Origin: Candidatus Thorarchaeota archaeon | GTDB lineage: Archaea; Asgardarchaeota; Thorarchaeia; Thorarchaeales; Thorarchaeaceae | Direction of reading: 5' to 3' | DNA: 64,000 nucleotides | NCBI GenBank assembly: GCA_011365025.1 | Contig: RDOF01000015.1 | Span: 1 to 64,000 of the forward strand | Shown here: positions 31,259 to 40,547 of the stretch, piece after piece | Layout of the letters: each line of letters starts with the position of its first letter | How positions within the stretch are numbered: the first letter of the stretch is position 1 | Program-made: the position numbers and the translations under genes | The notes under the pieces: generated by a model | The model's input: the letters and a program-made list of their open reading frames with translations, nothing else | Database searches by the model: none | What the model was told of the DNA's origin: nothing

Positions 31259-34162
31259 ATGAACGAGTTTGCAAAGATCGAAAAGAAGTGGCAGAAGAAA
31301 TGGAAGAAGGATTGTGTCTTTGAAGCTGACCCAGATCCCAAGAGAAAGAAGTTCTTCCTCACCGTTCCTTATCCTTATGTCAATGGATCTTTGCATATCG
31401 GTCATGGTCGAACCTATACCGTAGGTGATTTACTAGCCCGATACAAACGGATGCGCGGGTTCAATGTGCTGTTTCCCATGGCATCTCATATGACTGGAAC
31501 TCCTGTTCAGGGGATGGTTGACAGGATAAAAGCGGGAGACGAGGTGGCCATTGAGCAGTACAAGAGAGACCTACGATTGTACTTTGACACCGAGAAAGAA
31601 GTGGATGCTCAACTAGCGAAATTCACAGATGCTTGGAAGACTGCTGCTTTCTTTGCAAAGGTGATTCATCAAGACTTTGATGCTCTTGGATACGGGATCG
31701 ATTGGAGACGGCATTTCACAACGGGTGATCCAATCTACAACGAATTCATCACATGGCAGTATCACAAATTCATGGATAAGGGGTACCTGAAGCAGGGCAA
31801 TTATCCGTTGCTGTATTGTCCAAAGGATCAGAATCCCGTTGGCGAGGATGACTTATTGGAAGGGACCTCTGCCAAAGTGAAGGAATTCACCTCTATAAAG
31901 TGGCCCTTCGAGGACGGGTTCTTGGTTGCGGCCACGCTACGTCCCGAAACGATTTTTGGTGTCACTAATATGTGGATTCACCCCAACAAGAAGTATGTCT
32001 GGGCGGAGGTTGATGGCGAGAAGTGGGTTGTTTCAAAAGCAGCAAGTGATAAGCTAAGGCTTCAGGCCAAAGATGTAAAGATACTGGAGACTTTCCCTGG
32101 TTCCAAGATAATAGGTAAGACCTTCCGCGCAATTCATGATTCACACGAGATTCCTATTTTGCCTGCTAACTTCGTCGACGTTAACAATGCGACGGGTGTG
32201 GTCTATTCAGTTCCGGGTCATGCTCCATTCGATTACATCGCTCTTCGTGACATACAGGAGGACCCGTCAGAACTAGGGAAGTATGGTATCTCGCCAGAGG
32301 CTGTTCGTTCTATCGAGATTATTGGTATGATTGACATCAAAGGATATTCTAAGTTTCCGGCAAAGGATGCAGTGGAGAGCAGAAGTATCAAGTCGCAAAA
32401 TGAAGCCGAGAAACTTGAAGATGCAACACAGGAGATCTACAAGGCGGAGTTCTATGATGGCGTGATGAAAGATAATTGCGCTCAATTCTCTGGGCGTGCC
32501 ATCAAGGACGTCAAAGAAGATGTCATTGAATGGATGCGGTCCATCAACAGAGTGGACGTCTTCTACGAACCCGATCAGCGGCCTGTTGTTTGCAAGTGTG
32601 GTGCCGAGGTACAGGTTGGCGTATTCGCAGGCCAATGGTTTCTGGACTATGAGAGTCCTGGTTGGAAAGACGATGCATGGGAAGCACTGAATGAGATGAG
32701 CATAATTCCTGACCTGTTCAGGAATCTGTTTGAATCGACATTCAACTGGCTGACCCAGCGGCCGTGTGCCCGGAAACGTGGCGTGGGAACCAAGTTGCCA
32801 TTTGATGAAGAATGGATAATTGAGTCCCTATCGGACTCGACCATCTACATGGCGTTCTATACTATCGCTCATCACTTGACCAAGAACAAGATTCAACCGA
32901 AACAGCTGACGATGAGCTTCTTTGATTATGTCTTTCTGAACAAAGGTGCTGCCAAGAATGTCGCTGGAGAAACCGGCATCCCTGAAGAATTACTGAAGAC
33001 AATGCACAATGAATTCAGATACTGGTATCCCAACGACCAGCGGCACACCGCACCTTCGCATATCTCAAACCATCTAAGTTTTGCAATCTTCCATCACGTT
33101 GCAATCTTCCCAAAGAAGGACTGGATTCAGTGTATCAGTCTAAATGAACACATGAACATGGAAGGCGGGAAGATGTCAAAGAGCAAGGGAAATACTATAC
33201 CACTTGTTGAGATACCTGAAAAATACGGGGCTGACGTCTTCAGAACTTATGTTGTGTCTGCTGCTGAGCCTGCCAGTCTTATGGACTGGCGTGAACGAGA
33301 TGTACCCGCCGTCAGGAATCGCTTGCGACAATTCAGCGATGTAATGAAGAAATACTCGAAGTTCACACCAAAAGCCTATCGCAAGAAGGACAAACCTTCC
33401 GAAATCACAAAGTGGGTTCTCTCACGAGTCAATTCTATTGTTCAGGAGTGTACCGAATACATGGAAAGCTTCCGAATACGTGATTATGCCATCACTGCAA
33501 TGCACGAGATGATTCGTGTAATAAATCACTACCAGAACAGATCTGAAGTTGTGAAAGAAGAACGCGCGTCTACGATGGCATACATCTGCGATCTATGGGT
33601 TCGAATTCTGGCCCCAATGACGCCTCATATTTGCGAAGAATACTGGTCAAAGATGGGGCATGAGGACTATGTATCTCTGGCCGACTGGCCAAGGGCTGAT
33701 AAAACCCTGATCAATCCCGGAGCCGAGATGGCACATTTGGTTGTTGAATCAACAATCAGTGATATACGAGAGATTCTCAAGCTTAAGAAGGATAAGAAGC
33801 ACAAGGAAGTGCATATCTACGTGGCTCCCGGCTGGATGTTTGAAGCTATGAATAGCATTCGTGACGCCAACTTGCCCATGATTGTGGGTGACATCATGAA
33901 ACACCTAATGTCGAGGGAGGAGTTCCGCAGATATGGCAAGGAAGTGAAGAGCATAGTTGACCGAATTGCCAAGGAGAATGGTTTATGGGATTACTCCGCA
34001 AGTGCAGGCGATGAGTTGGCAGTGTTGAAGGACTCTTCTGACTACATCAGCAAAGAGCTTGGCTTGAAGGTTACAGTACACAAGGTCGAAACTGCAGACT
34101 ATGACCCTCAGAACAAGGCTCGATTCTCGCTTCCTGGTCGAGTTTCTCTGTTCTTGGAATAA
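31259..34162 (+). CDS. leuS: Leucyl-tRNA synthetase (archaeal type)
   Basis: A 967-aa class I synthetase that charges tRNA-Leu. The HIGH motif is in GSLHIGHGRTYT near residue 43 and KMSKS in GGKMSKSKGNT near residue 640. The CP1 editing domain (TLRPETIFGVTNMWI) lies between, and a helical anticodon domain and the archaeal C-terminal domain follow. VPYPYVNGSLHIGHG and RYKRMRGFNVLFPMA are typical of archaeal/eukaryal LeuRS. A GAGG precedes ATG 31259; ATG 31211 would add 16 residues. Confidence 0.95.
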   Translation: MNEFAKIEKKWQKKWKKDCVFEADPDPKRKKFFLTVPYPYVNGSLHIGHGRTYTVGDLLARYKRMRGFNVLFPMASHMTGTPVQGMVDRIKAGDEVAIEQYKRDLRLYFDTEKEVDAQLAKFTDAWKTAAFFAKVIHQDFDALGYGIDWRRHFTTGDPIYNEFITWQYHKFMDKGYLKQGNYPLLYCPKDQNPVGEDDLLEGTSAKVKEFTSIKWPFEDGFLVAATLRPETIFGVTNMWIHPNKKYVWAEVDGEKWVVSKAASDKLRLQAKDVKILETFPGSKIIGKTFRAIHDSHEIPILPANFVDVNNATGVVYSVPGHAPFDYIALRDIQEDPSELGKYGISPEAVRSIEIIGMIDIKGYSKFPAKDAVESRSIKSQNEAEKLEDATQEIYKAEFYDGVMKDNCAQFSGRAIKDVKEDVIEWMRSINRVDVFYEPDQRPVVCKCGAEVQVGVFAGQWFLDYESPGWKDDAWEALNEMSIIPDLFRNLFESTFNWLTQRPCARKRGVGTKLPFDEEWIIESLSDSTIYMAFYTIAHHLTKNKIQPKQLTMSFFDYVFLNKGAAKNVAGETGIPEELLKTMHNEFRYWYPNDQRHTAPSHISNHLSFAIFHHVAIFPKKDWIQCISLNEHMNMEGGKMSKSKGNTIPLVEIPEKYGADVFRTYVVSAAEPASLMDWRERDVPAVRNRLRQFSDVMKKYSKFTPKAYRKKDKPSEITKWVLSRVNSIVQECTEYMESFRIRDYAITAMHEMIRVINHYQNRSEVVKEERASTMAYICDLWVRILAPMTPHICEEYWSKMGHEDYVSLADWPRADKTLINPGAEMAHLVVESTISDIREILKLKKDKKHKEVHIYVAPGWMFEAMNSIRDANLPMIVGDIMKHLMSREEFRRYGKEVKSIVDRIAKENGLWDYSASAGDELAVLKDSSDYISKELGLKVTVHKVETADYDPQNKARFSLPGRVSLFLE

Positions 34163-34307
34163 CTGATGTCATTGGAGGTTTAGCTGGCAGGTTCAACTAA
34201 GGTCTAGATATCGTAGATTAGAAGAGCCAAAGGCAATTCCAAAGGGGCAGATTTATGTTCCACTTGGATAAGAGTAGGCCTGTCGATATATCTTCTGGGT
34301 GATGGCG

Positions 34308-34544
34308 ATGATTGTAGCGTATATCATGGCTAAGATTGAGTCTGCAAAGGCTCGTGAGATACTCGATAAAGTAAGGGCGTTTGATGAAGTCGAAGAGGCA
34401 CACCTTATCTATGGTGCTTATGACTTGTTGATAAAAGGGAATTTCAAAACACCTGAAGCCCTTAGTGAATTTGTCGTGGATACTCTGCGGAAGGTGGATG
34501 GAGTAAGAGACACTGTGACAAATGTCTGTGCTGCTTGTGATTAG
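34308..34544 (+). CDS. Stand-alone RAM domain (Lrp/AsnC ligand-binding)
   Basis: A 78-aa single RAM domain: MIVAYIMAKIESAKAREIL, then DEVEEAHLIYGAYDLLI, with a GVRDTVTNVCAACD end. It lacks the DNA-binding helix-turn-helix of Lrp, so it probably binds an amino acid and modulates a partner by oligomerisation (family knowledge). GGGTGAT precedes the ATG at 34308; ATG 34302 is close by. The next gene follows after 13 bases. Confidence 0.82.
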   Translation: MIVAYIMAKIESAKAREILDKVRAFDEVEEAHLIYGAYDLLIKGNFKTPEALSEFVVDTLRKVDGVRDTVTNVCAACD

Positions 34545-34557
34545 GAGTAGACTACTC

Positions 34558-34875
34558 ATGTCAGAGATTTTCAGTCGCCGTATCTATACGTTCAAACCGC
34601 GTTTTGGTCACCAGCTCTCTATGGGTGCAGCTGAGATAAGAAACGCCGTACTGCATCTTGGCATGGAGGTTCTTGGAAACGAGTTTTCCGCAGAAATCCT
34701 CTCTGAAGAAGAGAATACAATAGAAGTTCAATGCTCTGCGGCTACAGGGCAGCTCGTATATGAGATGGACTACAAGCTCATGATTCGTATCCTAAACTTC
34801 TGCGAGAAGGAGAATATCGATTTTAGTATTGAACCTATGGAAGCAAGACACGGCAGAACTGGTGAATGGGTCTAG
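34558..34875 (+). CDS. Hypothetical protein (105 aa)
   Basis: Not recognised. A small alpha/beta protein (MSEIFSRRIYTFKPRFG, SAEILSEEENTIEVQC, KLMIRILNFCEKEN). The ATG at 34558 is preceded by TAGGAGTAG with about 9 bases of spacing. It lies 13 bases behind the RAM domain gene, so the two are probably one transcription unit. Confidence 0.6.
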   Translation: MSEIFSRRIYTFKPRFGHQLSMGAAEIRNAVLHLGMEVLGNEFSAEILSEEENTIEVQCSAATGQLVYEMDYKLMIRILNFCEKENIDFSIEPMEARHGRTGEWV

Positions 34876-34882
34876 CTTCTGA

Positions 34883-35389
34883 CTATGCATCGCCATCCCA
34901 GTAGTACTCAAAGTCACAGCACTCATGACCCTGCATAAGGGTCTTCTTCCGTTTCAATTTCAGTCTGGGATGAATATGAGGTGTGGCCGCGAAATCATGC
35001 CTACAATGCAAGAGGTATCCAAGATCCGCTGCATCCAAATCATTGAAGACCTTCCCATAGATGCATTCAGTAACGATGCAGGTTGATTTGTCTTCAGTTT
35101 CTTCGGTGATAGCCACAGTCTCCATGCTCTCATTCAGGTCCGCGACCCACCTTCTGAGTAGTACCTTCACATCCTCGAAAGTATTGATGATTGCATTCTC
35201 GGCTGCCATCACATTCTTGATGTCCTCAACGGCGTTGCTCTCCGCCCATTTTGAAACGAGTTCGTGCGTCTTCTCCTTCCCAATAGCATTCTCTAATTCG
35301 CGTATTAGCGAAACCAGCTTTGTAGTCACGGCCATGTAGTGGTCATATACTGTGATGTCCATCCTTTTCCGAAACTTATCCAGTCCCAT
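34883..35389 (-). CDS. ATC-hydrolase-like (L-2-amino-thiazoline-4-carboxylate hydrolase family) protein
   Basis: A 168-aa protein resembling the C-terminal region of the ATC hydrolase family: CIVTECIYGKVF, LHCRHDFAATPHIHPRL, KTLMQGHECCDFEY. The family name comes from a cysteine-synthesis enzyme, but most relatives are uncharacterised and sit beside aldehyde oxidoreductases, as here. It is 25 bases downstream of the first AOR gene in the same direction. Confidence 0.7.
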   Translation of the reverse strand: MGLDKFRKRMDITVYDHYMAVTTKLVSLIRELENAIGKEKTHELVSKWAESNAVEDIKNVMAAENAIINTFEDVKVLLRRWVADLNESMETVAITEETEDKSTCIVTECIYGKVFNDLDAADLGYLLHCRHDFAATPHIHPRLKLKRKKTLMQGHECCDFEYYWDGDA

Positions 35390-35414
35390 GTACTCTCACC
35401 TTACCCCATAGCAT

Positions 35415-37295
35415 TCAAATCAGGCCTTTCCCATCTTTCTCCAGTCCAAGACGTGCGAGGGTCTCAGGAAGCGGAAGGCCAGTTTCCACATCCCAGCCCC
35501 GATGCTCGTAGTACTCGTTTAACATCTCATCCAATTCCACTACTTGCCCTTTGGGTGGTCCAGCTGGAGCTGGTTCCTTGGTGAGTCTATCAGGAAGCGA
35601 GTCGTCCTTTCTCGTCACTCCCCGTGCCACATTGAAGAGTCGATTCAAATTGACTATACGTTCGCCAATTACTCTCAAATCCTCCTCGGAAAGGTCCAAA
35701 CCATTATGCACTTTGATGGCGGCTGCAACGTCTTCATAGTAGAATTCGGGTGGGATTTGTGTGCCGTACTTGCATAGACCCAAGCTTTCTACAACCACCA
35801 TGTAATCCTCACACTCCTTTACCATCACTCCCTTGTATTTCGGATTGAGGCGGTCTGCTATCTCGGGCAGGTATTTGTCACCGAAGCGTTTCCTGATCTC
35901 TTCATCGAATCCAGCCTCATCAAGCACAGGGAATGCATAAAGATGATCCGCGCCTCTGGCCGCAGTCACAGCAGCAAGCCCCATTGATTTCTGTGCTCGC
36001 GGTTCTTGTCCAGCAATCTCTTGTTTCTTGACGGTCATTACGAATCTCTCGGTTCCTCGTCCTATTCTTTCAGCAGCTCGTGCACTGCCCTCGGCTAAGA
36101 GATTCCCAAGTCCTTCTCGGAACGCAATCATCTTTGTTAATTCTACAATGGTTTCATGGTTTCCCCAAGAGAGATCAATCCCTCCTGTATCTTCACTTGT
36201 AAGAAGCCCCTCGTCCCATGCTTCCATTGCCCATGAGATTGTTGCTCCTAGAGATATCGTGTCCATACCATACATGTTTGAGAGATGGTGGGAGTATAAG
36301 ACCGACTCTATGTTATCATTCCCGCATCGTGATCCCAAAGATGATTGGGACTCGAATTCTGGTGATCCTCCAATGTATTTGTAGGGGCCTGTCTTCACTC
36401 GGGTATACCTGCCACATCTCTGCAAGCAGTTCCAGTCAGCACGGGGTTTGACCAAGTAGTGCTGTGTGATTGTTTCCCCGCTGATTTTTTCGTATTCCTC
36501 GAAGACCCCTTGCTTCATATTATAACTCGGCAAGCGTCCAATGTGGTCCATCAATTCCACAAGATTCGTTGTTCCGTATTTGACTCTCCCTTCGGTGAAT
36601 GGATTTGCAAGCATCCGCTTGAAGAACACGTCCATCTGTTTCAAGTAGTTGCTAGGGTCCGCAACCTCGATCTTCCCCGTGCCACGAACGGAAACCGCCT
36701 TGATTTTCTTTGACCCCATAACTGCACCTAGACCGGCGCGAGCAGATGCTCTATCTCGATCGTTCATGATGGCGGCAAATCTTACGAGGTTTTCCCCGGC
36801 CTGCCCGATTGCGAGTGTACGCGCCCTTTTTCCGTGCTTCTTTCTAAGCCAGTCGTCCGTTTCGAAGACATCGGTCCCCCAGATCTGCGAGGCATCAAGA
36901 AGGTCTACCTGTTCATTTTCGATATTCAAGTATAGAGGATCTTTTGATGCTCCTGTAAACACCATGGCATCGTATCCTGCTAGCTTCAGCTCTGGGCCCC
37001 AGAACCCAGCCGCATGGCTCTCTCCCCAAATATCAGTAAGTGGGGATAGACCTGCAACAACATGCCTCGATGATTGTGGGAACATTGATGCTGTCAGCAG
37101 CCCGGTGGCAATGCCGAGTACATTCTTTGGAGAGAGTGGGTCAATACCCAAGGGTATCATGTCAAAGAGGACTCTTGAAAGAAATCCTGCTCCGAGCAAG
37201 TAGTTCTCGACCAAGTCCTCCTCAACTGGTTTCTTGTCTATCCTCCCTTTTGTGAGGTCAATCCAGAGGACCTGCCCACCAATGCCCTTTATCAT
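35415..37295 (-). CDS. Tungsten-type aldehyde ferredoxin oxidoreductase, copy 1
   Basis: A 626-aa AOR-family enzyme oxidising aldehydes with a tungstopterin cofactor and ferredoxin. N-terminal domain with WGESHAAGFWGPELK, pterin-binding residues in SARAGLGAVMGSKK, and C-terminal EPRAQKSMGLAAV and ARGADHLY. The [4Fe-4S] site normally reads C-x2-C-x3-C plus a distal Cys; here the first Cys is Asp (ADWNCLQRC), with the distal one kept (LGLCKYGT). The gene overlaps its ferredoxin by 4 bases. The substrate aldehyde is unknown. Confidence 0.92.
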   Translation of the reverse strand: MIKGIGGQVLWIDLTKGRIDKKPVEEDLVENYLLGAGFLSRVLFDMIPLGIDPLSPKNVLGIATGLLTASMFPQSSRHVVAGLSPLTDIWGESHAAGFWGPELKLAGYDAMVFTGASKDPLYLNIENEQVDLLDASQIWGTDVFETDDWLRKKHGKRARTLAIGQAGENLVRFAAIMNDRDRASARAGLGAVMGSKKIKAVSVRGTGKIEVADPSNYLKQMDVFFKRMLANPFTEGRVKYGTTNLVELMDHIGRLPSYNMKQGVFEEYEKISGETITQHYLVKPRADWNCLQRCGRYTRVKTGPYKYIGGSPEFESQSSLGSRCGNDNIESVLYSHHLSNMYGMDTISLGATISWAMEAWDEGLLTSEDTGGIDLSWGNHETIVELTKMIAFREGLGNLLAEGSARAAERIGRGTERFVMTVKKQEIAGQEPRAQKSMGLAAVTAARGADHLYAFPVLDEAGFDEEIRKRFGDKYLPEIADRLNPKYKGVMVKECEDYMVVVESLGLCKYGTQIPPEFYYEDVAAAIKVHNGLDLSEEDLRVIGERIVNLNRLFNVARGVTRKDDSLPDRLTKEPAPAGPPKGQVVELDEMLNEYYEHRGWDVETGLPLPETLARLGLEKDGKGLI

Positions 37296-37783
37296 TCAAC
37301 TCCCTCCTTCACATAGAGCTCTTCTTTGTGCTCATCGTACAACTTGGCCATCCTGCCATCTGCATCTTTCTTAGAGAGCTCATCCTCTGTAGTAATCCAG
37401 ATTGCATCAGCGGGACATCTATCCACACACTGACCACACTGAATGCACTTGATTGCCTTCCCGGTATCCGGATTTATTCTAATAGCATTGTATGGGCATG
37501 CCCTTACACAGTCACCGTGACCTGTACACTTCCTATTGTTTACAATCACCACTCCTTTTGGTGTTCGGCTAAGCGCTTCCTCTGGGCATGCAGAGATGCA
37601 CGGAGCATCGTCACAATTTCTGCAAAACAGGGGGAAGTCAAGTCCAGGCTCAATTCTGACTACTCGAACTCTTGACCAACTGGGCCCAATGACCTTCGAG
37701 TAGTACATGCTACATACATTGGCACAAATCATACACCCCGAGCATATCTCGGGGTCGCCATATACAAACTTGAGCTCTGTCAC
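37292..37783 (-). CDS. Four-cluster ferredoxin, partner of AOR copy 1
   Basis: A 163-aa polyferredoxin of the DmsB/AorB type. Four cysteine motifs: CSGCMICANVC, CRNCDDAPCISACP, CTGHGDCVRACP and CIQCGQCVDRCP. In the third, the second Cys of C-x2-C is His (CTGHGDC), so one cluster has an unusual ligand or is a [3Fe-4S]. It would carry electrons away from the AOR whose gene it overlaps. Confidence 0.9.
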   Translation of the reverse strand: MTELKFVYGDPEICSGCMICANVCSMYYSKVIGPSWSRVRVVRIEPGLDFPLFCRNCDDAPCISACPEEALSRTPKGVVIVNNRKCTGHGDCVRACPYNAIRINPDTGKAIKCIQCGQCVDRCPADAIWITTEDELSKKDADGRMAKLYDEHKEELYVKEGVE

Positions 37784-37786
37784 AGA

Positions 37787-39145
37787 TTACACTCCTACTG
37801 CAGAATACCCTCGCATCGGCTGAAACTGCCCGTGCCCTGGCTTAACAAGCATTCTATTGTCACCAAAGACCTGCACGCCTCTCACAAAGGTCATGAGTGG
37901 CGTTCCAGCGGTTCTAAGGCCCTCATACAATGTCCAACCGCATTTGGAAAACATCATCTCTTCATTGATAGTTTCTTCCAGAGTGGGGTCAAAAATGACA
38001 AAATCAGCATCTGAACCAATTTGAAGTGTTCCCTTTTTCGGGTATAGACCGAATATCTTTGCCGGATTGAGCGATGCTACACGAAGAAGCTTCTGAAACG
38101 TAATTCTGCCCTTGTTTACCCCTTCCGAGAGTAGAATTCTGAGAAGCATCTGCAATCCATCTACTCCAGACCATGCGTTTCTAATATCCTCTCGTCCGGC
38201 CTCTTTCTTCTCTAGAGGGGATGGTGCATGATCAGTGACTGCAAGATCTATCGTGCCTCGAAGGAGGGCAGACCATAGCGCAGCGACATCCCGCTTGCTC
38301 CTAAGTGGCGGATTCATTTTGCTCTTCGGTCCCAATCGATTCATCTCGTCGCTATGGAAAACAAGATGATGTGGACAGACTTCAGTTGTCACCATTACTC
38401 CCCTGAGCTTTCCCCGCTCAATCTCTTTTATGCCATCCATTGTAGTGATATGTGCAATGTGTAGATGCCCTCCTGTCCTCTCAGCCATATCAACCATCTG
38501 TCTTACTGCATACTGCTCTGCAACGAATGGTCGAGAAAGCGCGTGACTCACAGGAGCGTCCCAATCATCATGCAAATCCTTTGCAAACTCATCTATGATA
38601 CCTTGATCCTCTGCATGTACGGCAAGATGTCCTCCCCGCTCTGATACTTCACTCATTGCTCGAAGAAGCACGCCATTATTTGCATAAAATGGGTCACAAG
38701 TGAAGGCTTTGAATGCAGCAATACCTTTGTCGATAAGCAGTGGAATTGAAGGTATGTTCTCCGAATTAATCATTCCAGCATAAAACGAAAAGTCCACAAC
38801 AGCCATTGACTCCCCCTGGTCTATCTTCTCGTCCACTAGTTTTGGGGTGTCCACCTGACTAGTGAGAGGCATATCCACGACAGTTGTAATGCCTCCTGCG
38901 GCTGCAGCTCGGGTCCCCGTTGTGAAATCCTCATGGTCTAGCATTGAAGGGTCGTGAATATGGGCATGGCCATCAATGAGGCCTGGCATTAGCATATTGG
39001 TACTTGCATCAATAATCGTATTCGCCTCAGGCAGATGCTCGTCCCGTGCTATCAAGCAAATTTTTCCATCCTTGACGCCTATTCCGCCTCTTGTCAATCC
39101 CGATTCGAGTAGAAGCCGTGCGTTCTTTACGACCAAGTCTAACAT
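37787..39145 (-). CDS. Cyclic amidohydrolase (dihydroorotase/allantoinase-like)
   Basis: A 452-aa TIM-barrel amidohydrolase. Metal site: DGHAHIHDPSM, the bridging Lys in GIAAFKAFTCDP, His in GGHLAVHAED and HLHIAHIT, and the catalytic Asp in AVTDHAPSP. The motif set fits the allantoinase/dihydroorotase group; the exact ring substrate cannot be read. It is 3 bases upstream of the AOR ferredoxin, so it belongs to that operon, which is unusual for pyrimidine or purine metabolism. Confidence 0.82.
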   Translation of the reverse strand: MLDLVVKNARLLLESGLTRGGIGVKDGKICLIARDEHLPEANTIIDASTNMLMPGLIDGHAHIHDPSMLDHEDFTTGTRAAAAGGITTVVDMPLTSQVDTPKLVDEKIDQGESMAVVDFSFYAGMINSENIPSIPLLIDKGIAAFKAFTCDPFYANNGVLLRAMSEVSERGGHLAVHAEDQGIIDEFAKDLHDDWDAPVSHALSRPFVAEQYAVRQMVDMAERTGGHLHIAHITTMDGIKEIERGKLRGVMVTTEVCPHHLVFHSDEMNRLGPKSKMNPPLRSKRDVAALWSALLRGTIDLAVTDHAPSPLEKKEAGREDIRNAWSGVDGLQMLLRILLSEGVNKGRITFQKLLRVASLNPAKIFGLYPKKGTLQIGSDADFVIFDPTLEETINEEMMFSKCGWTLYEGLRTAGTPLMTFVRGVQVFGDNRMLVKPGHGQFQPMRGYSAVGV

Positions 39146-39181
39146 AATTCCATCTTCCTTGATCTTATCACCTAGGATAGA

Positions 39182-39463
39182 TTATCCTCCCCCTACTGGG
39201 GGGAATAATGCCACAGCGTCCCCATCCTTAAGTTTGGTGTCATACCCCTCAAGGAGTTCAATTCTTTTCCCATTGACCATGCAGGAGAAGAATCGCTTGA
39301 GGTCACCAGTTTCTTGGTCAATAACAGTGTCTGAGAAAGTTCTGCCGAATTTTCGTGTGAGTCTTTCAAGTACCTCTCTGATTGTGTGAGCTTCAATTTG
39401 GACACTTCTGGTACCCACTGCTTCACGGACCGTTGCGAAGAACTTCACTGTGACTTCAGCCAA
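39182..39463 (-). CDS. MoaD/ThiS-family ubiquitin-like sulfur carrier
   Basis: A 93-aa beta-grasp protein ending in Gly-Gly-Gly (FPPVGGG), the C-terminus that is adenylated and thiocarboxylated to donate sulfur. MoaD supplies the dithiolene sulfurs of molybdopterin, and its position at the head of the AOR operon fits tungstopterin synthesis. TVKFFATVREAVG is the usual family start. A role as a protein modifier (SAMP-like) is an alternative. Confidence 0.9.
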   Translation of the reverse strand: MAEVTVKFFATVREAVGTRSVQIEAHTIREVLERLTRKFGRTFSDTVIDQETGDLKRFFSCMVNGKRIELLEGYDTKLKDGDAVALFPPVGGG

Positions 39464-39610
39464 GTAAGACCACTCAATAATAGACCATGTTGAATGCTTG
39501 TTTTAACCGTTGCTAACTACACCTAAAAAGGAACAACAGGAGTTATAGGCGAGTATGCCTTCGTGTAATCATTAGCCTGCGCGTGATTAGTCCCGAGGAG
39601 TGCTGAGCTT

Positions 39611-40495
39611 GTGGAAATAGTGGTCATTGGCCATCTCAGTAGAGACTGCATCGTTACACCTGAAGCTAAAATCGAGGCGCTAGGCGGTGGCGCTGCTTAT
39701 GCAATGATTGCACCAGCTGTGGGAGCAATGGGCGCGGGGATTGTAAGCTGTGTGGGAAGTGATTTTGAGGAGAATTATATGGAGCTTCTCAAGAGCTCAG
39801 GATTGGACCTTTCGGGAGTCCATATTAGGGGCGAGAAGAGCACTCGCTTTATCAACGAGTATGGGCTGGAAGGCAGGGTCCAGCGCGTCGAAGCAATTGC
39901 GGAATCCATCACTCCAGAAGATATTCTTCCACAACACGTCGGTGCCAGTATCTACCACTTCTCACCCTTAACTTCGAAAGAGATCGATGCTGCTTGCTAC
40001 ACCAAGGTTCGCTTGGGCAGTCCGCTTATCTCCTTGGACGCTCAAGGCTATCTGCGCTATATTGAGGATGGCCGTGTCATAGAGAAGGAGTGGAAAGACT
40101 ACACTCGAATTCTCTCTCTCGTAGATGTGGTAAAGCTCAACGAGTTGGAGTTGCAGGCCGCTTTTGAATCGCAATCTGAGCTTTCGACTGTGACGGAGAT
40201 CCTGGGGCTTGGCCCGCGTATTGTCTTGGTGACCAGAAGTAAAAAGGGGTCTACTGTTTACACAAGAAACACTCAGGTTGACATCCCACTGGTTCTTGGA
40301 ACGGAATCTGCTGATTCTACCGGCAGTGGTGATGTTTACACCATGGGCTTTCTTCTGGAGTATATGCGGACTGGTGATGTCAAGAGAGCTGGCCTCTTTG
40401 GATCCACCTGCTCATCTTTCAATGCACAGACTCACGGACCTGTTGGAATGCCAAGTCGAGAGCAGGTCGAGGAACGGATGAAGGCGTATCTATAG
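39611..40495 (+). CDS. PfkB-family sugar/nucleoside kinase
   Basis: A 294-aa ribokinase-fold kinase: GHLSRD near the N-terminus, the GGGAAY substrate loop, and the C-terminal anion-hole motif DSTGSGDVYTMGF with the catalytic Asp. Members phosphorylate sugars, nucleosides or related alcohols; the substrate cannot be assigned. It starts with GTG, and is divergent from moaD, with an AT-rich 147-base gap between. Confidence 0.82.
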   Translation: MEIVVIGHLSRDCIVTPEAKIEALGGGAAYAMIAPAVGAMGAGIVSCVGSDFEENYMELLKSSGLDLSGVHIRGEKSTRFINEYGLEGRVQRVEAIAESITPEDILPQHVGASIYHFSPLTSKEIDAACYTKVRLGSPLISLDAQGYLRYIEDGRVIEKEWKDYTRILSLVDVVKLNELELQAAFESQSELSTVTEILGLGPRIVLVTRSKKGSTVYTRNTQVDIPLVLGTESADSTGSGDVYTMGFLLEYMRTGDVKRAGLFGSTCSSFNAQTHGPVGMPSREQVEERMKAYL

Positions 40496-40547
40496 CTGTA
40501 AACCATGTTCGAAACCCTTATCCAGAGTGCGCTTCGCCACATGGTAA

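Noticed and set aside
39566..39589. TAATCA...TGATTA inverted repeat before the PfkB kinase
   Set aside because: Only 6 bp with a 12-base spacer; expected by chance.
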